A stretch of 64,000 bases of DNA from Candidula unifasciata (GCA_905116865.2 CAJHNH020008454.1:58501-122500), one strand, 5' to 3'; shown: positions 45,770 to 57,008, counted from the first letter of the stretch. Notes: generated by a model not told the origin, from the letters alone. A program made the numbers and translations.

Positions 45770-46059
45770 AATGTTACATCCTTTTCAGAATCCCCATCTG
45801 TTCCATACGAACTGCAGAACTGTATTTGTTACTTTGTTCAGTTATTTTACGTAGCGTCAAATATGGTGGTTGTAATGTTTGCATTGTCTAGAACGTGTTT
45901 GCTGTTGACTAATTTGACTATAAAGTGTTTGAACCATTCTCTTAAGAGAAAACCGGCGAAAGAGTTTACTTGTTCCTGATAGTAGCGTGAACAGACTCTG
46001 AAGGCATGCTGATAAATGTGAAGACAGGGATACTTCAAGCAGAGGGACAAGCTTCACTG

Positions 46060-46480
46060 GGAAGGTCACAGGCAGTGAGCAGACTTTGGATCTTTTCTCC
46101 AGACCATGCCGGGGTAGTGGATAATGGACAGGCAGATTAGCTGGATATGCACCACTGGGTTGTGAAATGATACATGACAAGGCAGATGTGGTCAAGGCCC
46201 TTTGGGAACAAGCAACGGAATCAGTAGAGAAACAAGATTATAATGGCCTGGAGAGAATCAGGCACCTGTGTGTAACTAGAAGGTCTAGCCGGCTTACTAC
46301 ACTCAGAAGAAGGGCAAGACGGACATATAACCAGATTGTGACCTTTACCATCAGTATGGGAAATGTGAGCTGGCTGCCGAAGATAAAGACGGAGCATGTA
46401 TGGAAATGTGCCGAGTGCTGTGATGTCAATTCTTTAGTCAAATCAACTAACAGTAGCGTGCTACCTCTCCAGTTATTATA
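46060..46480 (+). pseudogene. LINE C-terminal fragment, RNase H type, best copy
   Basis: Around 46105-46165 a DHAGVVDNGQAD-like motif is readable with one frame change; the His and Asp-containing motif fits the end of an RNase H domain. It continues in one frame as HDKADVVKALWEQATESVEK, LERIRHLCVTR and KTEHVWKCAECCDVNS. It marks a LINE family with an RNase H domain. Confidence 0.65.
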
Positions 46481-46484
46481 GTTT

Positions 46485-46985
46485 CTAAATCTTATTTCGT
46501 GGTAGATTACTGATATTATCATTTTAACTCCTGTTGCATTTCTTCTTGTTCCGGATTTCTTGAGAAATCTCGCGCAACAGTTTTGGTTTTTCGCTTTTCT
46601 CCCCTGTCAGCATTTCTGGACAAATTCCATCACTTGTTGCTTTCTTAACCTTTTGAACTTTATTACCTTCCCTAACATTTGCCTCTGAAAAGTGGGCTAA
46701 TTTGTGTGTGTTCCCACATTCAGTTTAAATTTCTTGGCTGTATTTAACAACGTTGTGATGTCCTGCCTATTTGTAGCTTTCTCTGCTAGAATTAGCAGTT
46801 TTTATACATAGGAACGTGCATCTGTTTTCCATCCTGCTTAAATCTCGGTATTCTTTTGTGTACATTGTGTAGAAAGTCTTTCCTTCAGTCTGTGTGATTT
46901 TGAATTTAATATCCGCCTGCATGTGAGTGAGGCGGCAAGTTAAATAATAATACTTGGAATTACCCTATAATAGACATCACTTATT
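46485..46985. other. Intergenic, no recognised feature
   Basis: T-rich sequence with no recognised gene. Confidence 0.45.
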
Positions 46986-46989
46986 CAAC

Positions 46990-47070
46990 ATAGGAGCTGC
47001 GGTGGCCTAGCTCCTGGTGCTTTTGCCTACTGTAATAGTCGGTTTATGGATATATAGGCTCAGGTCCGTT
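46990..47070 (+). repeat. Possible tRNA-like SINE head
   Basis: AGCTGCGGTGGCCTAGCTCC looks like a tRNA 5' half, and GGCTCAGGTCCG is a poor B box. No second copy was found, so this is weak. Confidence 0.25.
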
Positions 47071-47074
47071 GGAT

Positions 47075-48500
47075 GTTTGTTCCATTATTTGGTAGATATA
47101 TGTAAACTGAATCGAATACCCAATTGCATGGGATCACAGGGTCAAAGGCTTGAATAACCGCGGATTGAGAAGAAACGTGGGAGTTCAGAACGAGCGAGAA
47201 CCCCTGTCTTCATTATTGCATCAAGAGATTCACATATGGATAGTATTGAACGTGTGGGTTGAAAATTAAAACCAGTTAACTCCACGTTGTAGAGAGGGAA
47301 AGACAGTCCATCGCCGAGACTGGCAAGGAGCAGGCATACTGGTCTGCATCGTCCGACTTCTTCTTCTTCACGTCCTCTTTTACCGCTTCGGGTGTCGAAT
47401 TAGATAAAAGGTCTCGCTTCGTGCTTTTCTGGCTGCCTCAATCATAATTACAGCCACGATCAAATGCCGTGTGATCAGTCCATTTATATTTCATTGCACT
47501 TGTTGTAGGGGCATTAAATCCATTACAGGCTTGCTAGGCCTGTCGCTTTAACAGGGCCCCGTTGGCCAGTACGTTTCGGGGTGACCCAGGATGGCCTTCA
47601 TGGCTACCGGCAGCTAATTCGTGGCGCAAGGCCACACCATACTTCGCCCAATTTTAGCAATACCCTACTCTGTCCTGGTACCAGCTCCCTCACTTTGGAG
47701 TGATAATTCAACTTTCTGTAGACGAGTGGTGGTGTCGATACTAGCCTGTATGTTCCAATGTTGGCATTTTGTGCTTCTATATATCACACTGGGTCAGCGG
47801 AGACAAGTGTCTTCGTATTCTAAGGGGAACTCAGGTTGAGCAGTGATAATGTTAGCGATGGAGGTACCAGGTGATACCTAGAGTTTGTATGACAAGACAG
47901 CATGGAGTTGTTAAGGCGACGATGTCTCTTAAAGAGACGTCAAAGGACAACCACTGTTCCATCACGAAAGGTGGATCTGCGTCGCCTGGCGAAGTCACAA
48001 GCAGTAGCCACATGGAACGTCGGCTGCAGAAGAATAGTGTCAGTCTCGCTACGTGGATGGTTCACAACGTGAAAGACACATCGAGTGATTGGTGGCGGTG
48101 TTAGGCAGACGCCTGTGATTATCATCTATGCTCATATGTTGAAATGCATTGCTGACTTATACGGTGTAGACTCGTTCAGTGTCGCATTGTTTGCAGGTAA
48201 ACGATGACTGCACTGTTTGGGGACTATATAGGAGCGAATCCACCTGTATAAGGCCTTTTGTATGTGTATGTGTGTGTGTGTAGGAGGAGTGAGAAGATAC
48301 TGTAACTTCTTGGTAAGCGTACAAATTGGACAGGTCGAATGACGGGCCAGGTATGTCTGAAGTGACCTCTTGGTATGTCCCTCGAACACACGTCCTCTAT
48401 TAAGACAGCAGTCCACGGTTAATCCTTAGCAGATACAGGATTATTTTGCTTCCTAATAGGCTTTTGATTCGACCCAGCTTTATATAAAGGGGTCTATATA
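47075..48500. other. Intergenic, no recognised gene
   Basis: A possible LINE endonuclease start (AVATWNV) is readable near 48000 but does not continue. Nothing else was recognised. Confidence 0.45.
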
Positions 48501-48504
48501 TTTT

Positions 48505-48787
48505 CTGGCGGCGTCCGTGGCTAAGGCGTTGAGAGTCCGACTCGTAAGCCAGCATACCGCGATCGAAACCCACTGCAGGCTGCGTGGATTTTTGTCGCTG
48601 TATGGGACGTCGCAGGTCGACCCAGCTTAAATGGGTACCAGGATGGGCTGTCCTGGGAAAGTAAAGACAGCCGGCGTAATGCTGACCACATTACCCACTG
48701 AGTGCTGATGGTCTGTAAAAATATGGGACGCTCTGCCCAAATGCCCGATGCGCCGATAGGCGTGAAAAGGGATCTTTACCTTTTACT
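48505..48787 (+). repeat. tRNA-derived SINE, family A, second head type, full copy
   Basis: The head is GGCGTCCGTGGCTAAGGCGT to GCGATCGAAACCC (48509-48572). The body follows with GTCGACCCAGC and GGTACCAGGATGGG. The tail ends GGCGTGAAAAGGGATCTTTA. Confidence 0.85.
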
Positions 48788-48789
48788 TT

Positions 48790-49184
48790 TTTATATATTT
48801 TCTGGGAGCTGTCTTCCAAAAACTGAAAACGTAGAAGGGAACTGGCCACCTTACCCTGTATGGTGAGGTTTTCGAATATTTTAAGATCTAGAACTTCACA
48901 CTTGTGCGGCGATAATTGTTATGATTCTATCCTAATAATCATACACATATCTTGGACGTACTGAACAAGCAAAGTAAACATGTACTAACTAGCTAGGTCT
49001 GTAGAATTTCCTGCGCATTGCAGAAGGTTCAGGTCAATATTGACTGTACAGTATTCGCTTTACAATGCACGTTTTCACAATGCAAATAATGCAGACTTTG
49101 TACGGCAACAATAAAGATGAGCAAAACAGTGAACACAATGACATTCTGTCGTGTTGACTAGTCATTCCCCTGCGGAATGCAATT
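48790..49184. other. Intergenic, no recognised feature
   Basis: Nothing recognised. Confidence 0.45.
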
Positions 49185-49342
49185 TCTCGTTATTTTGAAG
49201 CCCGACCCTGGCTCTTACCAGTGGCCGCTAATGGCTGAACGCTGTTTCCGGGACCTCTCCACGGGTGATCCTCATCCGCATAGTGGCACTTTGTGCCATC
49301 GGGTGTTTATCGCTTGTGTGATGTTTAGTGGGGTAAAATTGT
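49185..49342 (+). repeat. Dispersed repeat family C, partial
   Basis: A copy lacking the first hairpin and most of the palindrome segment. It ends at TGATGTTTAGTGGGGTAAAA. Confidence 0.75.
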
Positions 49343-49633
49343 ACTGCACTGTAGTGAACACGGTACAACTAATTCAAGATCAGAAATGAAAATTTTAAAA
49401 ACAAATGCTCTACATAGCTTATTACAGAAATGTGACACCACAAAAGTATAGAAAAACTATTGGAACATGGAAAAAAAACTTAACAAGAGTATGCATTTAC
49501 ATAGAAACAAAATGAATTGAAAAGTAAGCTATATAAATATTTCATATTATTCTCTATGAAATACTGTAATTGGTTTTAAACTTTGTATGTTGCGTACTTC
49601 TTCTCAACTGCACTTTCTGTAATTCCTAAAAGA

Positions 49634-49790
49634 TTTCTTCTTCTTCTTCTTCTTCTTCTTCTTCTTCTTCTTCTTCTTCTTCTTCTTCTTCTTCTTCTTC
49701 TTCTTCTTCTTCTTCTTCTTCTTCTTCTTCTTCTTCTTCTTCTTCTTCTTCTTCTTCTTCTCCTCCTCCTCCTCCTCTTTCTTCTTCTTT
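49634..49790. repeat. (TTC)n(TCC)n microsatellite
   Basis: About 127 bases of near-pure TTC followed by TCC and TTC. Poly-Leu and poly-Glu ORFs are artefacts. Confidence 0.97.
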
Positions 49791-50129
49791 GTGTGTTTTA
49801 GATTTTAAAATAACGTTATTCAGCCACAAAAGCTGCAAGAAAGGATTTCTAACTATCCTTTTTAAATGTATTTGCTTTGTTTGGATGGCAGAAGCTATTA
49901 ATGCACATGCCTATGTCAGCTATGTATATTCTATAGGCGTCCTGTTGATTTGCTCAGTTTATATTGATCGAATGCAGTAATTTGTCAGCTGTGAAACAGC
50001 AGAAATTGCTACATTTATGCCGAGCGTACCATGGCTGAAGGGAAAATAGGATTTTAAAAACAATGATATTTACAGAGCAGAGCTCCAGGGTCGAAATGGT
50101 GCGGGCATTTTCTTCAAACATGACCAAGG

Positions 50130-50285
50130 CTTCAAAGTCGATACAGCTTTAAATGGTTACCGGGTAAAAGTCATGGGAAGTAAAGACGGCCTGTGTGATG
50201 TTGACCACATCATCAATTGGTCTTTAAAAAAAAAAGTTTAGCCTCACTTACCCGATGCACCATGGGCATGCAAAGGGACATTTAC
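50130..50285 (+). repeat. tRNA-derived SINE, family A, headless
   Basis: Body and tail of family A from CGATACAGCTTTAAATGGTT to GGCATGCAAAGGGACATTTA. The head is missing. Confidence 0.65.
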
Positions 50286-50329
50286 TTATTACAGGAAGTA
50301 GTAACTCGGAATGCGATTTGTGGAAAAGA

Positions 50330-50645
50330 AGAGGGAGAAACAATAACAAAAACTCCCCCGTGTGGGTTCCGGGGCACCATTGTGGGGAAAACAAGAATAG
50401 ACCCACTGCCTCATCAAAAGCATGTCGTAAGAGTCGACTAATTGGGGAGCTTCCTTTGAAGTCGGAGTGCATCTGCCGGAGAGGCAAGGAACCAACAGTC
50501 TGTATTCAAGAGAATTAGATCTGTAAAATTGATGCATACGCAACACTCAGGTTCTGGAGCAGGACTGCAGTTCAGTAGTGGACGAGCAACCAGAACTTTC
50601 CGCCAGAGTGTACAGCTGGTGAACGCGAAAAAGAAGAAGAAGAAT
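50330..50645 (+). repeat. Dispersed repeat family E, full copy
   Basis: From AACAATAACAAAAACTCCCC to AAGAAGAAGAAGAATAAC. It shares CATGTCGTAAGAGTCGACTA and the 3' CTGGTGAACGCGAAAAAGAA with 58805-59090. Confidence 0.75.
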
Positions 50646-50649
50646 AACA

Positions 50650-51875
50650 AAAACTAAGTATTGATGGAACTATAGCATAGTACAATTATGGTATTTTTAA
50701 TTGAGATTTATATTTTAATAGCACTTAATAAAAGTTAGAAAGCTGCCGAGTGGCTTTTCTCATTTCCGCATGTTCTGATGAAAGCCATGTCTGCAAATGA
50801 CTTTCTTCATGATGATGAGGATAATGATGAGGATGTCCGTTGTTAGTGACTAACCTCAAACAGACAACAAGAATCAAGAATAGGGAAACCAGGCAAGAAA
50901 ACTTCTCTGGGAGCCAAGCGAGAATAGAAAACCATAACAGGACTGAGTCGTAAGTCAACACACGCTGAAATAGTTACTTAAGAAACGACTACCGACTAAC
51001 TAACCAAATAATTAACTAGGCTGCTAACTGGTCCAGGTATAAAACTGACAAAACACACCTACTTATCAAAACGGACTACAGCAATTGGTTTACTCTAAGT
51101 GAACATAACATTTAAACTAAACATAGTAAAGAAAACACATTTTATGTGTGCATTGGTTGCATGACAGATGCACCTGCTTGGTCGTTTTTTTTTTTTTTTT
51201 TAATATCAACCTATTACTGAAATCTTCAAAATATAATACTGAAGAAATGATAACATCTAATTATATTACGTGTCGGCACTACGCGAAAGTTACCTAAAAA
51301 TCGAACACTTCGACCACATATTATTGTTACTCAAATAAATGTCGGCTTTTACTGTTTCAAACGGTTAAGCCTGGTTAACGTTCGATTCTTCATTCAACAT
51401 GTCGCTTTGTTGCATGTTTTTTTCCAACTATGTTTTCCCAAGTTGATTCCGTAGACAGGTTTTTACGAGTTATTGTAATCCGTTGGATAATAAATGTATT
51501 TAACCGTTTCAGTCACAATTGTACGCGCGACATGTCAGATAAAAGTCCATTTTGTTCTTATTCTCTAAATAATTGGGACACTTTGTGTCAGATGTAATTT
51601 TTCTATTATAATGCGGGGGACGAGATGTAAATTGCTGGTGTCAGTTTAATGTTCAATCAACGAGGGTAAACTGAAGATGCAGGAAAAGTCAGCATCATTT
51701 AAAATTATCCTAAATCAATTGAAATCGCAGTTCACATTCACAACGACAACAGTAATAAAAATGGGTATATTTGGCAACACGGAAACATTGCATGAGCATA
51801 AGCTAATTAAATGACAAAACAGACAGACATATAATTCAAATCGGGAAACAGTAAAACTCTTTTTACAAGATAGTC
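50650..51875. other. Intergenic, no recognised feature
   Basis: A GAT-rich patch lies near 50810-50835 and a T run at 51186-51202. No gene recognised. Confidence 0.5.
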
Positions 51876-51879
51876 TGAG

Positions 51880-52112
51880 TTGCCTATCCTTCACAGGACG
51901 TTGCAGAACCAATCCCAGCATTGTTTGGCTGTTGTTGTTTTTCTATTCAAATTTTACGTTTAGTAGTTTGTCATTGCTCTCTGAACGGTTAGCTTTCGGT
52001 ACCACTATTAAAACCAACGCAAAACCAATCATTCGCAGCCGGGATCGAACCCGGCCCCCCGGGATTACAAAGCACGTTCGCAATGCCTAAGCCACCGACA
52101 AGATAGACATAA
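51880..52112 (-). repeat. tRNA-derived SINE, family D, full copy
   Basis: The head on the right has TCGGTGGCTTAGGCATTGCG and a perfect B box GGTTCGATCCC (minus strand, near 52045). The body holds GCGTTGGTTTTAATAGTGG and the 3' end CCTGTGAAGGATAGGCAAC. Confidence 0.85.
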
Positions 52113-52149
52113 CTAAAGCTGATATTACAAAAGAGCATACGATTCAAGT

Positions 52150-52275
52150 TTGTGAATAGTATTACCAGGTATACATCACTCACCAAGTGCCGATTGGTCA
52201 GTAAAATATAGGTCTAGCCCTATATGCCCAATACGCATAAGGGCGTGAAAAGAGTCCTTTACTTTACATTTTATT
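52150..52275 (+). repeat. tRNA-derived SINE, family A, tail part
   Basis: It matches the tail of 61815-61935 in reverse, ending GGGCGTGAAAAGAGTCCTTT. It ends directly before the receptor frame, so the receptor's upstream region is SINE-derived. Confidence 0.65.
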
Positions 52276-52281
52276 CCCAAT

Positions 52282-53436
52282 GTGTGCAGTATGAGTATGA
52301 AACATACTGCATATTCTACATCGAATACATGTAGCTTATTGCAAGATACGACATCCATCAAAATCTCGTTAGAGCTGCAGAATTCTTCTGGAATAACATA
52401 TTTTACCATACCGCAGCCAGTAATCAGTGATGAATTATATTTCTTTATTATGTTTATTATTCAAGGCATTATTTGCCAAGCTATTACCGTACTTGGGATC
52501 TTCGGGAATATTATTAACTGTATTGTTTTTGTGAAACAAGGTTTCTCAGATAATATAAATGTAAGTCTCTTGGGCCTCACAATCTCAGATCTGTGCTCTC
52601 TCATCTGTATAATGTGGACCTCTCTTTTTTTTATCCCTGTTGCTAGAGATACTGATTTATTCTCTTCAGACGTGCATGTTTTATCAGGTACTTTGCCTCA
52701 TATTATATTCACAAGAATTACGGGATGGATAACAGCGTTTATCAGTCTGGAGAGATGCGTCTGTGTTATTAAACCATTAAAAGTCAAAACGATGTTCACA
52801 AGAAAGAGACATTTCAATGCAATGATAGTCATATATGCTGTAACTATTGCATCTGCGATTCCTGCATACGTTTCTATAGGGCTTGAGTGGACTTTCTTCC
52901 CTGCAGAAAATAAATCGCGTATTTCACTAATTCAAAGACTAGATGAAAATGGTAGAAAAGTAACTGATGCCCTGACGCATGCTGTCAGTGGTGTGTTGAT
53001 TCCGGTTTCTTGTGTTGTATCCGTTGTCGTTCTCACAACCATCCTCGTAGTCCAGCTCAACAAGACAGCAGCATGGAGGAAGTCTGTCTCCCCAGGTGTG
53101 ATTCGCGACACACAACAGCCCAATGCAAAAGTCGTCATCAACAACAAGGAAATGAAAATAGCCAAAATGGTGGTGATTATGTCCCTCATTTTCATTGCTT
53201 CCTTCTTTCCTGCCGCCGGTATTTTTTTAACCGAAATCGTTGAACCGACATTTAATTATGACAAGTTGAACAGGAGGTTAGTGTTTGTGACTCTATCTGT
53301 GTCATTTACCTTAGAAGTTATCAACTCCAGTGTCAACACGTTTGTGTATTTCAGAATGAGCACCAAATACAGAGAAACCTTTCTGAAGCTGTTTAGATTG
53401 AATAGACTTCCCAACGGTTACTACAGAAATGATTGA
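52282..53436 (+). CDS. Class A GPCR, gastropod chemosensory-receptor-like
   Basis: This 384-codon frame is a close paralogue of the one at 25803-26900. The first codon in the open frame is GTG; ATGs follow at 52291 and 52297, which are plausible starts. A TGCAG just before (52285-52289) may instead be a splice acceptor matching the paralogue in position and phase. Seven TM segments run from about residue 50 to 355. TM1 has GIFGNIINCIVF. TM2 has LGLTISDLCSL. TM3 ends SLERCVCVI (ERC for DRY). TM6 has FIASFFPAAGIF. TM7 has NTFVYF, so NPxxY has Thr for Pro. The second intracellular loop and the C-tail (RMSTKYRETFLKLFRL) are the most conserved parts between the two. No disulphide cysteine pair is evident. 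It is intact and probably functional. No polyadenylation signal was identified. Confidence 0.9.
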   Translation: MCSMSMKHTAYSTSNTCSLLQDTTSIKISLELQNSSGITYFTIPQPVISDELYFFIMFIIQGIICQAITVLGIFGNIINCIVFVKQGFSDNINVSLLGLTISDLCSLICIMWTSLFFIPVARDTDLFSSDVHVLSGTLPHIIFTRITGWITAFISLERCVCVIKPLKVKTMFTRKRHFNAMIVIYAVTIASAIPAYVSIGLEWTFFPAENKSRISLIQRLDENGRKVTDALTHAVSGVLIPVSCVVSVVVLTTILVVQLNKTAAWRKSVSPGVIRDTQQPNAKVVINNKEMKIAKMVVIMSLIFIASFFPAAGIFLTEIVEPTFNYDKLNRRLVFVTLSVSFTLEVINSSVNTFVYFRMSTKYRETFLKLFRLNRLPNGYYRND

Positions 53437-53509
53437 CTGCAGTAGAGCTATAATATTTGTAGATAAACAAAACGAAAACATAAAGTATTATGTGTCAGCG
53501 TTTCAAAAT

Positions 53510-53700
53510 GAGTCGTTATTTTTTTCTTCCCGTTCACCGGCTGTAAACTACAGATGAAAGTTCTGGTTGTTCGTCCGCTTCTGGGCTTTGATCTTGTTCT
53601 AGCACTTTAACTTTGCCTGTACATCTGTTTTACAGAGCTGGCTTATTGTTATGCAGATTGTTGTTTCCTCGCAGATACCCTCTGACTTCGAAGGAGTACA
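53510..53700 (-). repeat. Dispersed repeat family E, partial
   Basis: Parallel to 510-722: ACCGGCTGTAAACTACAG to CCTCTGACTTCGAAGGAG. Confidence 0.6.
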
Positions 53701-53958
53701 AAACCAGTCAAAATAAAGACAGAAAAGATTAAGTGACGACTAGCCTTCATCAGAAAACAACGATAAAGAAAAGCAAAACACATACAAACGGGGAACATTT
53801 GAGGCCGTAAACACAGTATTATAAACAAGCTAACATGCAGGGCCATGCCGTGTTATGATACAAAGTTGCAACTGTAATGAGGCCTCGTAAGCGGCAAAAT
53901 CAAAATACAATTTGAACTTTTTGATCTGACAGCGCGTAACTTTTAAGGACGGCCTTTT
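53701..53958. other. Intergenic, no recognised feature
   Basis: Downstream flank of the receptor. Nothing recognised. Confidence 0.4.
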
Positions 53959-53964
53959 GAAGAC

Positions 53965-54045
53965 TGAGGAACGGCTGGCCGAACGGTTGGAACGCTGCGC
54001 CCTCAAGCGGGAGACCCGAGTTCTAATCCTCGGTAGGACTTGGTA
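53965..54045 (+). repeat. tRNA-like SINE head
   Basis: AACGGCTGGCCGAACGGTTG with GAGTTCTAATCC as B box looks like a tRNA-derived promoter. A T run follows at 54048-54061. No second copy was found in the window. Confidence 0.4.
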
Positions 54046-54389
54046 TTTTTTTTTTTTTTTTCTGTCAGGGGCAAAATAAAATCCTCACCTGCACAGTCGT
54101 AGCCCGTAAATCCTCTGGCTCTAAGACACCCCCTCCTCCGCCCCGCCTACACCGCATTAAGGCAGTTATTGGCAGTTTCGAAGACTGGCATTATACTGGA
54201 AAAATCACGGGACTGCTGACATTATTGATCGGCACTATACTACTAATGACTGGGCCCATTACTCTCTTGGTAATCTCGAATGTAGACTTAATCCGTTCTG
54301 ACTTCCATTTCTTTCTGTACTTTCAAATCCCCTTTTGCCGGCATTGAATCAAGGTTTCAAAACATATAACAGCTGTCACATGTGTCGTT

Positions 54390-55060
54390 ATATGATCCCA
54401 CCACTTAAACTATGAGGGCCAATGTGCCTGTGCCACTGTTTCTACAGTCTGGTTTCCAAAACCTAGATCTTCCTGGACTCCTAACTTTGGGGCATCTAGA
54501 ACTTTGGATCTATACACTGAGAAAACTCTTTTCGATATTAATAAATTGAAATCTAAACCTCTCAGGCACGCTAACCTCTCGCCTCAAGAGATTCAGGCAC
54601 TCACATGATTAAAACGTCCAGATGATATTGTCATTAAACCTGCTTTTAAGGAAGGAGCGGTAGTGGTTTGGAGAAGAGATTCAAATGTGCGAAAATGGAA
54701 CAAACAACACAGTGACACATTGTTCTACGAGCTGCCAGAGGCAGGATGGCACAGTAAAAAGCAACACAACAGTTAAAAGCACCATCCTAGCCTTTAGCAA
54801 GGAAGATATTCTACCTGTCCTGTCTAACTCTCTATGTGTCGAGGAAAGTTGTCTTGGAAAGCCCGACTTCTATCGCTTCACAAGATACCCAAACCTGACA
54901 ACCCAGGTTGACTGATCGTCACCGCCTGCGCCTGTCCCATTGAACTTATATCTGAGCTCCTCGACCGTCTATTGCAGCCCCTGGTCGTTGGTCTCCTGTC
55001 TTATATTAAGGACATCAACCATGCTGTTTCTGTCTTTCAATCGATTCGGCTCACGTTTCC
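54390..55060 (+). pseudogene. Penelope-like element RT remnant
   Basis: Across several frames the order is SPQEIQAL, DDIVIKPA, a GAVVVWRRD-like block, DTLFYE, KPDFYR, ACPIELISE and finally LLQPLVVGLLSYIKDINHAV at 54970-55032. The IVIKPADKGG-type and the LQPLV...SYIKDT-type blocks are characteristic of Penelope-like retroelements, not of LINEs. Stops and shifts make it dead. The catalytic part and the GIY-YIG endonuclease are missing. A minisatellite replaces them. Confidence 0.7.
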
Positions 55061-55074
55061 TTGCAGGTACCACA

Positions 55075-55540
55075 TCTTCACAGATCTTCCACAGCATCTC
55101 TCAGTTCGTGTGATACCGATCTTCCACAGAATGCATCAGTTCGTGTGTTACCGATCTTTAACAGAATGCATCAGTTCGTGTGTTACCGATCTTCCACAGC
55201 ATGTATCAGTTCGTGTGATACCGATCTTCTACAGCATGTATCAGTTCGTGTGTTACCGATCTTCCACAGCATGTATCAGTTCGTGTGTTACCGATCTTCC
55301 ACAGCATGTATCTGTTCGTGTGATACCGATCTTCTACAGCATGTATCAGTTCGTGTGTTACCGATCTTCTACAGCATGCATCAGTTCGTGTGTTAGCGAT
55401 CTTCCACAGAATGTATCAGTTCGTGTGATACCGATCTTTCACAGAATGCATCAGTTCGTGTGTTACCGATCTTCCACAGCATGCATCAGTTCGTGTGTTA
55501 CCGATCTTCCACAGCATATATCAGTTCGTGTGTTGATACC
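55075..55540. repeat. 35-bp minisatellite, 13 units
   Basis: TTCGTGTG recurs at 55105, 55140 and then every 35 bases exactly to 55525. The unit is about CAGTTCGTGTGTTACCGATC followed by TTCCACAGCATGTAT, with a few substitutions and no length change. The unit has no stop codon in any plus-strand frame, so ORFs of 232 and 111 codons run through it. These are probably not proteins. Confidence 0.95.
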
Positions 55541-55549
55541 TCTCTATGT

Positions 55550-55960
55550 TATGAAAAAAAGCTGTCAAGAATCTTCTTTCGTTGTCTTTCTTCGTCTCTT
55601 TTCCACGGATATTTTTAGAGGTCACAACATGTTCCAGTTTCCCTTTTCTCGTAACATGACCAAAACGTGATGACTGCCTCTAATATTTGTGGTAAGTTTT
55701 TATCGCGTCTTCACCTCTCTGAAAACATCTGGGTTGCTTCTTTTTGAATGTCCAATGAATTCAAAGGATTCTTCTGTAAAACCACATCACCGTGGCCTCA
55801 GAAAATTGTTTGGCTTTATTAATTGCCCAGGATTCATAGCCATTTGTTAAATCTGGCTTTATGTATAAAGCAAAGAATTCTTTTCCTAACCTCCAATAAA
55901 ATGGATTTATCATATGAAATGTTTTTCGTTTTTATAAAATGCAGTTTTGTCCTTTCATAT
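55550..55960 (-). pseudogene. LINE tail fragment
   Basis: The minus strand reads RFGHVTRKGKLEHVVTSKNI and then shares blocks with 33160-33630 (GAATTCTTTTCCTAACCT, CATTTTATAAAAACG-like end). Confidence 0.65.
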
Positions 55961-56400
55961 TCTGTACATCACAAAGTATAGCGAGTATATTATACAGGCC
56001 CCTATGTATAGATACCACTACTAACGGCACACACCAAGCAATTTCAAATACTGATATTAATGTAGTCCAGGGTTCAACTTCCCTGTAAACGGGTCACTTC
56101 ATATCTCTGTCAGTGAAAAGAAAGGTACACTCGAAATACTGAATTAACGTTGAAAACGATCCTGAAGCTGTTATCACAGGGCACTCAGGTTATCTCCATC
56201 TCTTGACATGCCCAGTGTTTGGAGTTGTCAATAAAGTAACAACTCTGCAGCTTCGGCCACTACGGTACACAGATTTACTGTTTGTCCATGATTTACTTTC
56301 GCACATCACGACTGGTTCACTATAGCTCCTAAAACTCTTCTTTTCACACAAGTCTATATAGATAACTTGCACAGAATATTCATCACCCTGAGTTAGTTAC
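55961..56400. other. Intergenic, no recognised feature
   Basis: Nothing recognised. Confidence 0.45.
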
Positions 56401-56412
56401 GTTCAAACACGT

Positions 56413-56705
56413 CTTTGCAGCTAATCCCATAGATGCTCAATCCGACTAATGTCTGCTGACAGGGATAGGCAAGGAAAGGTTTGAATGTTACTGGCAGCAA
56501 GGAACTGTGTGGTCAACCGTGCAGAACGGGGTCTGGCATTGTCCTGTTGAAAAGGATATCTGCTGGAATCCCAAAATGGAAGGACAAGTGGTCTTTGAGT
56601 TTTATTGATGTATCGTTGCGCATTCAAGCTCCCTTTAACGTGCACCAGTTGTTTCCTTCCGTTGTAACTGATCATTCCCCACACATTTCACCTCCACCAC
56701 CGTGC
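56413..56705 (-). pseudogene. Tc1-like transposase fragment
   Basis: The minus strand reads WGMISYNGRKQLVHVKGS, LNAQRYINK, then FQQDNARPRSARLTTQFLAA and IEHLWD, which is the catalytic core of Tc1-type transposases. The N-terminal half and the end are missing, and a few substitutions are visible, for example ISRIEHLWD where SPIEHLWD is usual. It is dead. Confidence 0.85.
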
Positions 56706-57008
56706 AGCACAGCTTCATCAACACACATTTTTTTTTAAACCTGACATGTCTCTATTGATTATCACCTGCCCAGGGATGTTGGATGGCGCAAAGAAGTTGA
56801 TTTTGGCCGTGGCGACGCGTAAGGACAGTTGATTCCTTCCGTTGTAACTGATCCTTGCCCACACATTACACCTACACCACCGTGCAGCGCAGCTTCATCA
56901 ACACATTTTTTTTAAAACCCAGACACGTCTCTATTCATTATCACCTGCCAGGGACGATGTTGCTTGGCGCAAAGAAGTTGATTTTGGCCGTGGCGACGAG
57001 TAAGGACA
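56648..57008. repeat. Tandem duplication, two units of about 180 bp
   Basis: The unit starts at 56648 and again at 56828 with TTCCTTCCGTTGTAACTGAT and ends GTGGCGACG.GTAAGGACAG in both. The left unit carries the edge of the Tc1 transposase, so part of the transposase is duplicated. Confidence 0.85.

Noticed and set aside
47990..48100. LINE endonuclease start (AVATWNV)
   Set aside because: Only a short motif matches and the following residues do not continue the family pattern.
48505..48580. Functional tRNA gene (also at 7464, 21905, 57785 and other tRNA-like heads)
   Set aside because: A and B boxes are present but acceptor stems do not pair and each head is joined to a repeated body; these are SINE promoters.
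49583..49838. Poly-Leu and poly-Glu ORFs
   Set aside because: Both come from the TTC array at 49634-49790.
54972..55670. 232-codon ORF as a repeat protein
   Set aside because: Its first 20 residues are a dead Penelope fragment and the rest is the 35-bp minisatellite; no start or conserved domain. Kept only as a finding.
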